A stretch of DNA of 64,000 bases from Mesorhizobium_G sp049840935 (GCA_049840935.1 JASGJA010000018.1:1-64000); one strand, 5' to 3'. Shown: positions 23,803 through 33,582, counted from the first letter of the stretch. The notes: generated by a model from the letters alone, not told the origin. Translations and numbers: made by a program.

Positions 23803-24669
23803 ATGCTGGTCGACAGTCACTGTCATCTGGATTTTCCGGATTTCGCTGAGGAGCGCGCGGCCATCGTCGCGCGCGCCAAAGCGGCTGGCGTGCGCACAAT
23901 GGTCACGATCTCGACCCGCGTGCGTCGCTTTGAAGAAATAAAAGCAATTGCAGAGACTTACGATGATGTGTTCTGCTCAGTTGGCACGCATCCGCATAAT
24001 GCCGGCGAAGAGCGCGGCATCACCGTGGACGAACTCGTAAAGCTTGCAGAGCATCCCAAGGTCGTTGCTATTGGCGAGGCTGGTCTGGATTATCACTACG
24101 ACAAGGCTCCGCGCGACGATCAGGCAGTCGGCTTCCGCACACATATCGCTGCCAGTCGCATCACGGGCCTGCCCTTGGTCATTCATGCACGCGAAGCGGA
24201 TGAAGATATCGCAGCCATACTCGAAGAAGAAACAGGGAAGGGGGCTTTCCCCTTCGTCTTGCATTGCTTTTCGTCAGGCAAAGCGCTTGCGCTCAAAGGT
24301 GTCGAACTCGGTGGTTACGTGTCCTTTTCCGGCATTCTGACGTTCAAAAACTCCACAGATATTCGCGAAACTGCTCGTGAAATTCCGCGCGACCGTCTGC
24401 TAGTCGAAACCGATGCGCCATATCTCGCGCCGCCGCCATATCGCGGAAAACGCAATGAACCCGCTTATGTGGTTAACACGGCTGCGGTGCTGGCTGATAC
24501 GGTTGGCGTCAGCAACGATGAAATAGCAAACCTGACCACCGATAATTTCTTCCGACTCTTTTCGCCGCGCTACACGACCGACCGGAGCCTGCCTGAGCAT
24601 GGCGGATGTGCTGCGCCTGACGATCCTAGGTTGCGGCTCGTCTCCCGGCGTTCCGCGGGTCAATGGTGA
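23803..24669 (+). CDS. TatD-family metal-dependent hydrolase
   Basis: A 288-residue amidohydrolase-like nuclease of the TatD/YcfH group. Metal ligands appear in VDSHCHLDF (residues 3-11), GEAGLDYHYD (Glu about residue 92), VIHAREADED and HCFSSG, and the last Asp in LLVETDAPYLAPPP (about residue 205). The final 30 residues (after LFSPRYTT) do not look like the family and overlap the next gene. In another frame the ending is RALHDRPEPA with a stop at 24597, directly before the next ATG, so a frameshift near 24560 is likely. It follows metG closely. Confidence 0.9.
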   Translation: MLVDSHCHLDFPDFAEERAAIVARAKAAGVRTMVTISTRVRRFEEIKAIAETYDDVFCSVGTHPHNAGEERGITVDELVKLAEHPKVVAIGEAGLDYHYDKAPRDDQAVGFRTHIAASRITGLPLVIHAREADEDIAAILEEETGKGAFPFVLHCFSSGKALALKGVELGGYVSFSGILTFKNSTDIRETAREIPRDRLLVETDAPYLAPPPYRGKRNEPAYVVNTAAVLADTVGVSNDEIANLTTDNFFRLFSPRYTTDRSLPEHGGCAAPDDPRLRLVSRRSAGQW

Positions 24670-25415
24670 CTGGGGCGCTTGCGATCCAGCCAATCCTGAA
24701 AACCGTCGCCGTCGCGCTGCGGCGCTGGTCGAGCGTATTGGCGAAAACGGCACCACAACGGTGGTCATCGACACCGGTCCGGATTTCCGCGATCAGATGC
24801 TCATGGCGGGCGTTCAGCACATCGATGGCGTGGTCTATACACACCCGCATGCAGACCACATACACGGCATTGACGATTTGCGAAGTTACGTTATCGAGCA
24901 GCAGCATCTTATTGATATTTATGCAGATCGTTCGACTTCTGTTTCGTTTGAAAGAGGCATTTGGTTATTGCTTCGAAACGCCAAGAGGCAGCTCATATCC
25001 ACCCATCGTAAAAGCTCATCTGATCGACCATTCGCAGCCAGTTGAGATCGGCGGGAGAGGGGGCTTTATACGTCTCGAACTCCTGCTCCAAATTCATGGA
25101 GACATCGTCTCCCTGGGTTTTCGCATTGGAAATCTGGCCTATTGTTCTGATGTTTCAGCATTTCCGGACGCCACCGCTGTGCGCCTGCATGGACTGGATT
25201 GCCTTATAATAGACGCCTTGCAATACCGCACGCATCCAAGCCATTTTAGCCTTGGCGAGGCGCTTGGCTGGATCGAGCGGCTCAATCCGAAGCGCGCGGC
25301 GCTAACGCATATGCACGTGCCGTTGGACTACGATACCGTTATGGCCGAAACGCCGGATAATGTCGAACCGGCGTTCGATGGCATGGTTATAGAACTGCCG
25401 TTGGACGAAGAGTGA
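24599..25415 (+). CDS. MBL-fold hydrolase (PhnP-like), one frameshift
   Basis: A metallo-beta-lactamase-fold hydrolase related to phosphoribosyl cyclic phosphodiesterases; the exact substrate is unknown. The N-terminus LTILGCGSSPGVPRVNGDWG and the metal motif THPHADHIHGIDDLR (His/Asp ligands, about residues 80-94) are in the first frame. Near 24940 the frame changes; the second frame continues RLKEAFGYCFETPRGSSYPP, then LAYCSDVSAFPD (Asp ligand) and AALTHMHVPLDYDTV (His ligand) to the stop. The join gives a normal length of about 270 residues. The pairing with tatD is common in Hyphomicrobiales. Confidence 0.88.
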
Positions 25416-25421
25416 TCCACA

Positions 25422-25860
25422 ATGCCCGGCGCTGACATACTGATCGCGTTCTTCATTACGACGACGTTGTTTGCATATATAATGGCATACCCACCAGAGT
25501 TGTCCATTCGCGAAAGCCGCAAACAGCCAGCCATCGCCAATCGCAGCCAAGTCGAGCCGCGTAGGATTCGGCCAAAGCATCATGGTCGAAGTTCTAAACC
25601 CAAAGACCGTATATTCTTCATGGCGTTCTTGCCGCAATTCGTAGACCCGGCCGCTGGCTTGCCAGTGTGGGCGCAGTTCATTGGCTCGGCGCATCGTCAA
25701 TCTGATATTCTCATCAGCTGACATTGTGTGCGTTTTTCTGGCCGAGGCGATTGTTGGCAGGCTGCGCGCATCGAAATCAACGCAGCAGATCATACAAAAG
25801 GCCGGCGGCGGCATTCTGTTGGTCTCGGCGTACACCTCGCACTTCATAAGGGGTAGTTCC
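25422..25860 (+). pseudogene. LysE/RhtB-family exporter remnant
   Basis: Only the ends of a LysE-type amino acid exporter remain. The start MPGADILIAFFITTTLFAYI is helix 1, but the usual PGPA motif is missing. After about 100 bp of unrelated text comes MVEVLNPKT, then FFMAFLPQFVDPAAGLPVWAQ and LIFSSADIVCVFLAEAIVG in shifted frames, which is the C-terminal half. Roughly 100 codons of the middle are gone and two or more frameshifts are present. Unlike the single-base errors elsewhere, the internal deletion argues for true decay. Confidence 0.75.
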
Positions 25861-25919
25861 ATAATCTATCTTATGCGACTGTCGTACACATCAACAGCCT
25901 TGCTTCGGTGTAATGTCGC

Positions 25920-26309
25920 CTACTCGAATCGGTCATCTGATGTGCGGTCCTGTTCATATCTGCGTTCAACCGGAAATTCCGGCAACCACGCTTCGCGACG
26001 GATGGTCCAGAGTTCATACGTTGGCCGGAAATGATCGATTTCATCCAGCGAGCCGAGATTGATCTCGACCTCATCATCGCTGCGCGAAAACACGGACGAG
26101 CCGCATCGCGGGCAAAAGTTGCGCCCTTTATAGTCGCGCGTCTCGCCTTCAATCGTCACCGCAGCTTCGGGAAATATCGCTGACGCGTGAAAGAGCGCGC
26201 CGTGATGTTTTCGGCAATCGAGGCAGTGGCAGACGCCGACCCGATACGGTTTTCCGGTAGCTTCAAATCTGACATCACCACAAAGACAGCCGCCTGCAAA
26301 TCTATCCAT
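25920..26309 (-). CDS. GFA-domain (CENP-V/GFA) zinc protein
   Basis: A 129-residue protein of the GFA family (Gfa-like or CENP-V zinc fold). Zinc ligands are CLCGDVRF (Cys 8 and 10), VCHCLDCRKHHGA (Cys 27, 29, 32) and FCPRCGSSVF (Cys 86, 89). Named for glutathione-dependent formaldehyde-activating enzyme, most members have no proven activity. The ending RRYEQDRTSDDRFE is polar. The gene is intact and lies between rarA, in the same direction, and the LysE remnant. Confidence 0.92.
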   Translation of the reverse strand: MDRFAGGCLCGDVRFEATGKPYRVGVCHCLDCRKHHGALFHASAIFPEAAVTIEGETRDYKGRNFCPRCGSSVFSRSDDEVEINLGSLDEIDHFRPTYELWTIRREAWLPEFPVERRYEQDRTSDDRFE

Positions 26310-26320
26310 TGCCGCGCTCC

Positions 26321-27634
26321 TTACTTGGCACTCCGCTCCGCGCGCAGTTTTGCCCAGTAATCAAGCCTCTTTTTGATTTCGCGTTCAAATCCGCGATCCG
26401 GCGGGTCGTAAAACTTCTGACGACCCATACGCTCCGGGAAGTAGTCTTGCCCGGAAAATGCATCCGGCTGGTCGTGATCGTAGAGATAGCCCTGCCCGTA
26501 AGCTTCCTGCTGCATCAGCTTGGTTGGCGCGTTCAAAATATGCTTCGGCGGCAGCAATGAGCCATGCTCCTTGGCCGCCCGCATCGCGCCTTTGAATGCC
26601 GTATAAACAGCGTTGGATTTGGGCGCTGTCGCCAGATAAACACAGGCATTGGCAAAGGCTAGTTCACCTTCGGGCGATCCCAAATAATCATAGGCATCCT
26701 TCGCCGCGTTCGCGACAACCAGCGCCTGCGGATCTGCGAGGCCAATATCCTCGACCGCCATGCGCACGAGCCTGCGGCCAAGATAAAGCGGGTCTTCCCC
26801 AGCGTCGAACATGCGCGCCAGATAATACAGTGCAGCGTCGGGGTCCGAGCCGCGCACAGATTTATGCAGCGCGGAAATCAGGTTGTAATGCCCATCCTGC
26901 CCTTTGTCATAGATCGGCGCGCGTCGTTGAACTATTTCCTGCAGCATATTGGCATCGAACACTTCTTTCGGTTTGGCTGCGCGCCAGACCTCCTCCGCGA
27001 GCGTTAACGATGCGCGCCCGTCTCCATCAGCCATGCGCACCAAAACGGCGCGCGCATCTTCGTCCAATGGCAACGCCTTGCCCTCTGTCGCCTCGGCGCG
27101 TTCAAGCAATTTTCCGATGCTGTCTTCTTCTAGCGTGTGAAACGTCAGCACCCGTGCCCGCGACAATAGAGCGGCGTTCAGTTCAAAGGATGGGTTTTCC
27201 GTCGTCGCGCCGACCAGAATAACGGTGCCGTCCTCCATAACGGGCAAAAACGAATCCTGTTGCGCCCGGTTGAACCTGTGAATCTCATCTACAAAAAGCA
27301 GTGTCTGGCGGCCATTGGAGCGCCGCAGCCGTGCCGTCTCGAACACTTTCTTGAGATCAGCTACGCCGGAAAAAATCGCAGAAATCTGCTCGAATGCGAG
27401 GCCAGTTTCACCGGCTAATAGCCGCGCAACCGTCGTCTTGCCCGTTCCGGGCGGTCCCCAGAAAATCATGGACCCGAGAGAGCCGGACCGGATCATGCGC
27501 GTTAAAACGCCCTCTTCTCCGGTTAAATGCTCCTGCCCCACCACCTCGCCCAACGATTGCGGGCGAAGACGATCCGCCAGCGGCCTGCCTGGGGGCTCTG
27601 GCTGTTCGCGGTCTGTGTTGAAAAGATCGGGCAT
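26321..27634 (-). CDS. rarA: Replication-associated recombination protein A
   Basis: A 437-residue AAA+ ATPase (RarA/MgsA), which acts at stalled replication forks. Walker A is WGPPGTGKTT (about residues 59-68) and Walker B is LLFVDEIHRFN (112-122). Sensor 1 lies in VILVGATTENPSFELNAALLSR. The C-terminal tetramerisation part (PDAALYYLARMFDAGEDPLYLGRRL) is typical. The stop is 12 bp from the GFA gene and the start only three bases from the stop of the protease gene, so rarA and degQ are probably one transcript. Confidence 0.95.
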   Translation of the reverse strand: MPDLFNTDREQPEPPGRPLADRLRPQSLGEVVGQEHLTGEEGVLTRMIRSGSLGSMIFWGPPGTGKTTVARLLAGETGLAFEQISAIFSGVADLKKVFETARLRRSNGRQTLLFVDEIHRFNRAQQDSFLPVMEDGTVILVGATTENPSFELNAALLSRARVLTFHTLEEDSIGKLLERAEATEGKALPLDEDARAVLVRMADGDGRASLTLAEEVWRAAKPKEVFDANMLQEIVQRRAPIYDKGQDGHYNLISALHKSVRGSDPDAALYYLARMFDAGEDPLYLGRRLVRMAVEDIGLADPQALVVANAAKDAYDYLGSPEGELAFANACVYLATAPKSNAVYTAFKGAMRAAKEHGSLLPPKHILNAPTKLMQQEAYGQGYLYDHDQPDAFSGQDYFPERMGRQKFYDPPDRGFEREIKKRLDYWAKLRAERSAK

Positions 27635-27637
27635 AGA

Positions 27638-29101
27638 TCAATAGCGAAGGGTTTGGCGCAATATGCGCCCGCCCCGCTCAATCGTGAAGCGCCACCAGCG
27701 CGTTTTCTCTGAGGTTGCTTTCGTCAGGTCATCTGGTGCCTGGATCGCGGTGCCGTTCACCTCGCGAACAATATCGCCCGGTCGGATACCCACGCTCGCC
27801 GCTGGCGAGTTGCGGTCCAGATCAACCACGATAACGCCCTTCACTTCGGTCGGAACGCGGATCTTCGCTGCCAGCCGTGGCGTCAATGTCGCGACAGTCG
27901 CGCCCGCAAATGGGCTGTCACCAGCAATCGCGACCGTCTTGTCGCCTGCGTCCTCTGGTTCCTTTTCCAGCGTCGCGGAAACCTCCTGCTTTGCTCCCTG
28001 CCGCAGTAGCGTGAGCTTGACCGGCGAGCCGATCATCTGCGTTGCGAGGCGGTATCCAAGCGCGTCGACATGCTCAATCGGCGCGCCATTCAGCGCCAGC
28101 ACCACATCACCCGGCTTGAGCCCGGCCTTATCAGCTGGACCGCCCTGCTCCACCTTGGAAACCAGCGCGCCGGATGGCGTTTCCATGCCAAGCGCTTCCG
28201 CGATCTGTGCCGTCACCGGCTCAAATGTCGCCCCGATATAAGGCCGCTCGAATGTCTGCGCCCCGCTCATTGCAGCCTGCATAACTGCGCGTACCATATT
28301 GGATGGAATCGCAAATCCGATGCCGATGGAACCGCCGCTGCGGCTGAATATGGCGGTGTTTATGCCCACAAGCTGGCCGGACATGTTGATGAGCGCGCCG
28401 CCCGAATTGCCGGGATTGATCGCTGCATCCGTCTGGATAAAGAACCCGAAATCCGACACGCCGATATGCGAGCGCGCCAGCGCGGAAATAATGCCGCTTG
28501 TTGTCGTCTGCCCAACGCCAAACGGGTTGCCTATCGCCAAAACGAGGTCGCCCACTTCCAGCGCGTCCGAATCGCCAAGATTGAGCGATGGAAATGGTGT
28601 CGGCGCGTCGATTTTCAGAACAGCCAGATCGACTTCCTCGACCTTGAGCAGCACTTTGCTTTCAAATTCGCGCCCGTCAGGCGTCGCCACCTTGATCTCG
28701 TCCGCGTCACGAATAACGTGATAATTTGTGATCACATAGCCGCGAGGATCGACCAGAACGCCGGAACCCAGCGAGGAACGTGCGCGTGGCGGAGCTTCTT
28801 GCCGCCCGAAAAAGCGCTCGAAAAACGGATCGCCCGTGAATGGCGATTGCTGCGGTTCCACCTGCTTCGACGCATATACGTTCACCACCGCAGGCGCGGT
28901 CTGTTTGACCAGCGGCGCGAAGGAAAGCTCCATTTCCCCACGCCCAAACGGAGTGCGCTTGTCGGCCTTCGACCCCGCCGTTTCGCTGCCGAAAAGCTTG
29001 TCCAGAACGCCCTGCCCGTTTTTGGATTGCGCCTGCACACTGCCGACAGCGGCAGTCAACAACACCACGAGGCTCAATGAAATCAGGCGTATGCCGCGCA
29101 T
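27638..29101 (-). CDS. degQ: Periplasmic serine endoprotease, DegQ/DegP type
   Basis: A 487-residue HtrA-family protease and chaperone of the periplasm. The signal peptide is MRGIRLISLSLVVLLTAAVG with cleavage near VQA. The catalytic triad is His in ITNYHVI (about 128), Asp in VDLAVLKID (about 158) and Ser in NPGNSGGAL (about 233). Two PDZ domains follow (about 285-370 with PADKAGLKPGDVVLALNGAP, and 395-480 with SPAASVGIRPGDIVREVNG). The ATG at 29101 is chosen because the long upstream extension has no signal peptide. It sits directly upstream of rarA. Confidence 0.94.
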   Translation of the reverse strand: MRGIRLISLSLVVLLTAAVGSVQAQSKNGQGVLDKLFGSETAGSKADKRTPFGRGEMELSFAPLVKQTAPAVVNVYASKQVEPQQSPFTGDPFFERFFGRQEAPPRARSSLGSGVLVDPRGYVITNYHVIRDADEIKVATPDGREFESKVLLKVEEVDLAVLKIDAPTPFPSLNLGDSDALEVGDLVLAIGNPFGVGQTTTSGIISALARSHIGVSDFGFFIQTDAAINPGNSGGALINMSGQLVGINTAIFSRSGGSIGIGFAIPSNMVRAVMQAAMSGAQTFERPYIGATFEPVTAQIAEALGMETPSGALVSKVEQGGPADKAGLKPGDVVLALNGAPIEHVDALGYRLATQMIGSPVKLTLLRQGAKQEVSATLEKEPEDAGDKTVAIAGDSPFAGATVATLTPRLAAKIRVPTEVKGVIVVDLDRNSPAASVGIRPGDIVREVNGTAIQAPDDLTKATSEKTRWWRFTIERGGRILRQTLRY

Positions 29102-29223
29102 GGCGAATCCTCCAAAGAAGGGGCCATTCTTACTATGAAATGTGAAATTGAAAGGCCGAACAAAACGCGTCCTGCGGACCCGATGCCGCAGGCGCAAGAA
29201 ATTCGCGCAACTCTTCGCGAGCG

Positions 29224-29640
29224 TCAGTCGTCGCGATAGACTTTTTCGCGCTTTTCGTGACGTTCCTGCGCTTCGATCGACAGCGTCGCAATTGGCCTTG
29301 CATCGAGACGCTTGAGCGAAATCGGCTCGCCTGTCTCTTCGCAATAGCCGTAAGTGCCGTCATCCAGACGCTGCAACGCTGAATTGATCTTGGAGATCAA
29401 TTTGCGCTGGCGATCCCTTGCTCGCAGCTCGATTGCCCGGTCTGTTTCAGACGAGGCCCGGTCCGCAAGATCGGGATGGTTGGCGTTTTCCTGCTGAAGA
29501 ATTTCAAGCGTTTCGCGCGCTTCGCGCAGTATGTCATTTTTCCAGGCTATCAACTTCGCCCTGAAGTACGACTTCTGCCGTTCGTTCATAAAGGGCTCGT
29601 CTTCAGACGGAACGTAGTTCACATCAACGAGATCGTTCAT
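29224..29640 (-). CDS. dksA: RNA polymerase-binding protein DksA
   Basis: A 138-residue DksA-family regulator that binds the RNA polymerase secondary channel. The coiled coil runs through AWKNDILREARETLEILQQE, NANHPDLADRASSETDRAIE, and LRARDRQRKLISKINSALQR. The tip carries the acidic residues of DlaDrAS. The C-terminal globular part GTYGYCEETGEPISLKRLDA has one Cys and no full four-Cys zinc site, as in many alphaproteobacterial forms. The start MNDLVDVNYVPSEDEPF fits the family. Monocistronic, with an AT-richer upstream region at 29641-29830. Confidence 0.94.
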   Translation of the reverse strand: MNDLVDVNYVPSEDEPFMNERQKSYFRAKLIAWKNDILREARETLEILQQENANHPDLADRASSETDRAIELRARDRQRKLISKINSALQRLDDGTYGYCEETGEPISLKRLDARPIATLSIEAQERHEKREKVYRDD

Positions 29641-29857
29641 CCGACTCAATCCCACACACCCGCAATTTCGGGGCCTATATAGGCAGGTGATGGGCACTGC
29701 ACAAGCGCAAACGTTACTAGTTAAGACAGACGTTTAACGCAGAGTTGACCTCAACATCTCCGAAAGTCGAATGCACGTGGTCGAAGGTTGCGCGTGACGA
29801 GCGCCAACGCTAAAGCATGGTTATATCAATGTGATGCGGGGCTCGGTCCTGACCTGT

Positions 29858-30358
29858 GTGAGTACCCTTTACCTTCTTCGCCATGCAAAAGCGGGCTGGG
29901 CCTTGCCCGGCGTGCGCGATTTTGATCGCCCACTGGATGAGACCGGACTGCGTGATTGCGAGGAAATGGGCCAGCTTATGGCCCTCAACGGCTATATACC
30001 GGACCTGACGCTGTGCTCTGGCGCTTTGCGTGCGCGCCAAACCCTTGCGGGTATCGCTGCAAAGACCGACACCGGCAAGGTGATTTTCTCCGATACGCTC
30101 TACATGACCGATGCTGCAGGCTATCTCGAACTGATTCGCGAGCAGGTGAATGCGTCGAGCCTGCTTATCATCGGTCATAACCCGATGATGGAAGACCTAG
30201 CGCTGGCAATCTCCGGCGAAGGCGACGAACAGGCAAACGCTGCGCTGAACTTTGGTTTTTCCACAGCCGGACTGGCCGTCATCAGCTTTCAGGAGCGTTT
30301 GGCAGATGCCGCCTTGGGTAAGGGTCGGCTGGAAGCCTACGTCACTCCCGGCGATTGA
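29858..30358 (+). CDS. SixA-like histidine phosphatase
   Basis: A histidine phosphatase of about 166 residues in the SixA branch. The catalytic motif LYLLRHAKAGW (RHA, His about residue 9) is near the start; the second His is in LLIIGHNPMMEDLA. SixA removes phosphate from histidine on phosphotransfer proteins; other substrates are possible. Family proteins begin one or two residues before LYLLRHAKA, so I prefer the GTG at 29858 (VSTLYLLRHA) over the upstream GTG/ATG at 29831/29834. Intact. It precedes the YcjX-like gene by 64 bp. Confidence 0.88.
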   Translation: MSTLYLLRHAKAGWALPGVRDFDRPLDETGLRDCEEMGQLMALNGYIPDLTLCSGALRARQTLAGIAAKTDTGKVIFSDTLYMTDAAGYLELIREQVNASSLLIIGHNPMMEDLALAISGEGDEQANAALNFGFSTAGLAVISFQERLADAALGKGRLEAYVTPGD

Positions 30359-30422
30359 CGCGACTGGTTGAGCGTGGCCTTCGTTCCTATATGGTCCTCG
30401 CAATATCATCGAGGAAGCGTGG

Positions 30423-31886
30423 TTGGCCTCTCTCACAAGTCTCACTGACGAAGCGCTGATTGCACTGGATACGCTTGGCGAGCGCGCATCCGGCCTCTTT
30501 TCGCCGTCGCTACGGCTTGGCGTCACCGGGCTGTCGCGAGCGGGCAAGACGGTTTTCATCTCCTCGCTCGTCCACAACATCGTGCATGGCGGTCGCCTGC
30601 CATTGTTTGACGCTCAAAAAAATGGACGCATTTCGCGCGCCCGCCTTGAGGAGCAGCCAGACGATGCCGTTCCCCGTTTTCAATATGAGGACCACGTAGA
30701 CGCGCTGGTTCGCGAGCGCATCTGGCCGGAGTCGACGCGCGCGATTTCCGAAATGCGTCTCACCATCGAATATGAATCCGCATCCGGCTGGAACCGCCTA
30801 TTTTCGGCCGGAAAGCTGTCCGTCGATATAATTGACTATCCGGGCGAGTGGCTGCTGGACTTGCCCCTTCTAGGCAAAACCTATCAGGAATTTTCCGCCG
30901 AAGCGTTTGAGATGGCTCAATCGCCGGAGCGCGCCGACCTGTCCGCTGCGTGGCGCAACCTTGCCGCTAAGGTCGATCCGAATGTTGCTGCCGACGAGAT
31001 GCAGGCGCGCCAGCTTGCGGAAGGTTTTGCCGCTTATCTCAAAGCATGCAAGGCGGACGACCGCGCGCTTTCCACACTCCCGCCGGGGCGGTTCCTCATG
31101 CCGGGGGATCTCGACGGCTCGCCCGCCCTCACCTTTGCGCCGCTACCTGTCAGTCCTGATGCTCGCGCGAAAAGTGGCTCGCTTCACGCCATGATGGAGC
31201 GGCGATACGAGGCTTATAAAACCCATGTCGTAAAGCCGTTTTTCCGTCAGCACATTGCGCGGCTGGACCGCCAGATTGTCCTGATCGATGCCTTGCAGGC
31301 GATGAACGCCGGTCCCGGCGCGTTAGTCGATCTTGAGCGCGCCTTGGCGGAAATTCTCGCCTGTTTCCGACCCGGTCGCGGCAGCATTCTTACGGACCTT
31401 TTTGCACGCCGCATTGACCGCATCCTCATCGCGGCAACAAAGGCGGACCACCTTCACCACGAGAGCCACAACCGGCTCCAGCAGGTCGTCCGCCGTGTTG
31501 CGGATCAAGCCATCAAACGCGCCGATATTTCCGGTGCTTCGATTGAAGTGCTCGCAATGGCTGCCGTTCGCGCCACGCGTGAGGGCACCGTAAAGCAGGG
31601 CCGCGAAACGCTTCCTGTCATCATCGGCACGCCGATCAAAGGCGAAACCATTGGCGACGAGACATTCGACGGCAAGACGGAGACCGCCGTGTTTCCGGGC
31701 GATTTACCCAGCGACATCGACAGCCTGTTTCGCCCCACCGAAGGCGAGAACACCGAACCATTGATCCGCTTCGTGCGCTTTCGCCCGCCCAAGCTCGAAG
31801 TCACGGAGGATGGCGTGAAACTGTCTCTGCCGCATATCCGGCTCGACCGTGCAATCCAGTATCTCATCGGGGACAGGCTCGCATGA
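30423..31886 (+). CDS. YcjX-family P-loop protein
   Basis: A 487-residue protein of the YcjX (DUF463) family, predicted GTPase-like ATP/GTP-binding protein linked to stress and membrane shape in proteobacteria. The P-loop is LGVTGLSRAGKTVFISSLVHN (about residues 32-52, GLSRAGKT). Family text VDIIDYPGEWLLDLPLLGKT (about 135-155) and RILIAATKADHLHHESH (about 335-350, NKxD-like TKAD) is present. It begins with TTG. The stop overlaps the next gene by four bases, giving the conserved YcjX-YcjF pair. Confidence 0.92.
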   Translation: MASLTSLTDEALIALDTLGERASGLFSPSLRLGVTGLSRAGKTVFISSLVHNIVHGGRLPLFDAQKNGRISRARLEEQPDDAVPRFQYEDHVDALVRERIWPESTRAISEMRLTIEYESASGWNRLFSAGKLSVDIIDYPGEWLLDLPLLGKTYQEFSAEAFEMAQSPERADLSAAWRNLAAKVDPNVAADEMQARQLAEGFAAYLKACKADDRALSTLPPGRFLMPGDLDGSPALTFAPLPVSPDARAKSGSLHAMMERRYEAYKTHVVKPFFRQHIARLDRQIVLIDALQAMNAGPGALVDLERALAEILACFRPGRGSILTDLFARRIDRILIAATKADHLHHESHNRLQQVVRRVADQAIKRADISGASIEVLAMAAVRATREGTVKQGRETLPVIIGTPIKGETIGDETFDGKTETAVFPGDLPSDIDSLFRPTEGENTEPLIRFVRFRPPKLEVTEDGVKLSLPHIRLDRAIQYLIGDRLA

Positions 31887-32929
31887 CGCGCAAACCCGCT
31901 GCTTTTCGCATCGATACTCCAGAGGAGCCGACGCCGGCCCCTGCCCGCAAACCACGCGCCATCCCGCGCGAAACGGCTGTGGTGGTGCCTGCCGAGATCG
32001 ACGTGTTCGACGACAGGGCGTTGGTCGAGGCGGATCCGCCTCTGCCGGTCGCAACAAAGCGCCGCTCATGGCTCGGCACATTATTCTTCGGCTCGCTCGG
32101 CGTGTTGATCAGTCTTGCAATCGGCCTGTGGGCTGACCGTCTCATCCGCGAATTGTTTGAGCGCAATGAATGGCTTGGTTGGGTTGCGGCAGTCGCCGCG
32201 GCGCTTGCTTTACTCGCTGCTGTAACGGTGTTTGCGCGCGAAATGTGGGCGCTTACGCGCCTCGCTTCGGTCGAGAGCTTGCGGGCACAGGCAGAAGCGG
32301 CAATTGCGAGCGACGATCCAACAGCCGCGCGGCATGTCGTGGATAGACTCAGTTCTCTCATGGCTGACCGCCCCGAAACCGCCGCTGGCCGCAAGGCGCT
32401 CGAAGATCTGCGCCATGACATTGTCGACGGTGCGAATCTGATCAAGCTCGCCGAGACAGAAATCCTCACCGGCCTTGATGAGCGCGCCACCACGATGGTG
32501 CTGAACGCAGCCAAGCGCGTGTCGATGGTCACTGCCGTCAGCCCGCGCGCATTGGTCGATGTCGGCTATGTCATATTCGAATTGGGTCGCCTCATCCGGC
32601 GAATCGCGGAGCTATACGGTGGTCGTCCCGGCACGCTCGGCTTCTTCCGGCTTGCGCGCGGCGTGCTTTCGCATCTGGCCGTCACTGGTTCGATTGCGGT
32701 CGGCGACAGCTTTGTGCAGCAGATCGTTGGTCACGGCCTCGCCGCCCGCCTCTCCGCAAAGCTTGGCGAAGGCGTCGTCAACGGCATGATGACCGCGAGA
32801 ATCGGCCTTGCAGCGATTGATACTGCCCGCCCCCTGCCCTTTGTGGCGCGCAAACGCCCCGGAATCGGTGAGTTTCTTTCCGCCCTTGCCTCTTTCGCGC
32901 AATCCAAACGCGAAGCGCCGGACGCGTAA
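31883..32929 (+). CDS. YcjF-like DUF697 membrane protein
   Basis: A 348-residue membrane protein of the YcjF type (TIGR01620/DUF697). A Pro-rich cytoplasmic N-terminus is followed by two helices (LGTLFFGSLGVLISLAIGLW about 66-85, and WLGWVAAVAAALALLAAVTV about 97-116). The C-terminal DUF697 part includes AVSPRALVDVGYVIFELGRL and LARGVLSHLAVTGSIAVGDS. It is translationally coupled to the YcjX-like gene. The pair may assist envelope stress tolerance; that role is inferred from family studies. Confidence 0.9.
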   Translation: MTRKPAAFRIDTPEEPTPAPARKPRAIPRETAVVVPAEIDVFDDRALVEADPPLPVATKRRSWLGTLFFGSLGVLISLAIGLWADRLIRELFERNEWLGWVAAVAAALALLAAVTVFAREMWALTRLASVESLRAQAEAAIASDDPTAARHVVDRLSSLMADRPETAAGRKALEDLRHDIVDGANLIKLAETEILTGLDERATTMVLNAAKRVSMVTAVSPRALVDVGYVIFELGRLIRRIAELYGGRPGTLGFFRLARGVLSHLAVTGSIAVGDSFVQQIVGHGLAARLSAKLGEGVVNGMMTARIGLAAIDTARPLPFVARKRPGIGEFLSALASFAQSKREAPDA

Positions 32930-33021
32930 TTTGATCGGCTGATCTCGTCGGAGTGACACTCCATTAACCATTCTTCTTCATGGTTAACGGCAGTTCCAGT
33001 CACGCCTTCGTTCGGGGTCAC

Positions 33022-33582
33022 ATGTCCTATTCGCAAGCAGTTTTTCGCTCTGCCGCACTTGTTGGCGCCCTGACCGCATCGCTTGTTGCAACGGCCACCG
33101 CAGCACCTGCAGGCCCTGCCCGCGACCAACAATTCTTCGATCGCGTTGAAGGCCAATGGACCGGCCCCGGCGAAGTCATTGCCGGAAAATACAAGGGTAC
33201 GAAATTCGTCTGCACCCTCGCTGGCGTTTCTCCAAACTCGAAGTCTGGCATGTCGCTGGATGGCACTTGCCGCGTCGGCGTTTTTTCCCAAAAAATCTCC
33301 GCCGCTGTGGAGCGCCGTGGCCGCAGCTATGCCGGAACCTTCCTTGATGGCTCTAAGGGCAAAGGCATCGATGTCATTGGCGGCAATGTCGTCAACTCCG
33401 ACAAGATTGTGCTATCGCTGAACCGCAGCCAGCTTAACGGCGCGATGATCGCCCGCTTGAGTGGCGATGATGGCATGGTGGTCACCATCACCGTTCGTGT
33501 CGACGGAAAGATGGTTCCCGTTCTCGGCATGAACCTCAAGCGCACTGACAATATCGCCGTCGGCGCAATCGCATCAGAATAA
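33022..33582 (+). CDS. Secreted protein of unknown function
   Basis: A 186-residue protein (from ATG 33022) with a signal peptide (AVFRSAALVGALTASLVATA, cleavage near TAAP). The mature part is beta-rich: FFDRVEGQWTGPGEVIAGKY, TKFVCTLAG, GTCRVGVFSQKISAAVERRG, VINSDKIVLSLNR-like text and VTITVRVDGKMVPVLGMNLK. The two Cys may form a disulfide. Similar uncharacterised proteins occur in Hyphomicrobiales. An in-frame ATG at 32980 would add 14 residues before the signal peptide and is less likely. Intact. Confidence 0.82.
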   Translation: MSYSQAVFRSAALVGALTASLVATATAAPAGPARDQQFFDRVEGQWTGPGEVIAGKYKGTKFVCTLAGVSPNSKSGMSLDGTCRVGVFSQKISAAVERRGRSYAGTFLDGSKGKGIDVIGGNVVNSDKIVLSLNRSQLNGAMIARLSGDDGMVVTITVRVDGKMVPVLGMNLKRTDNIAVGAIASE

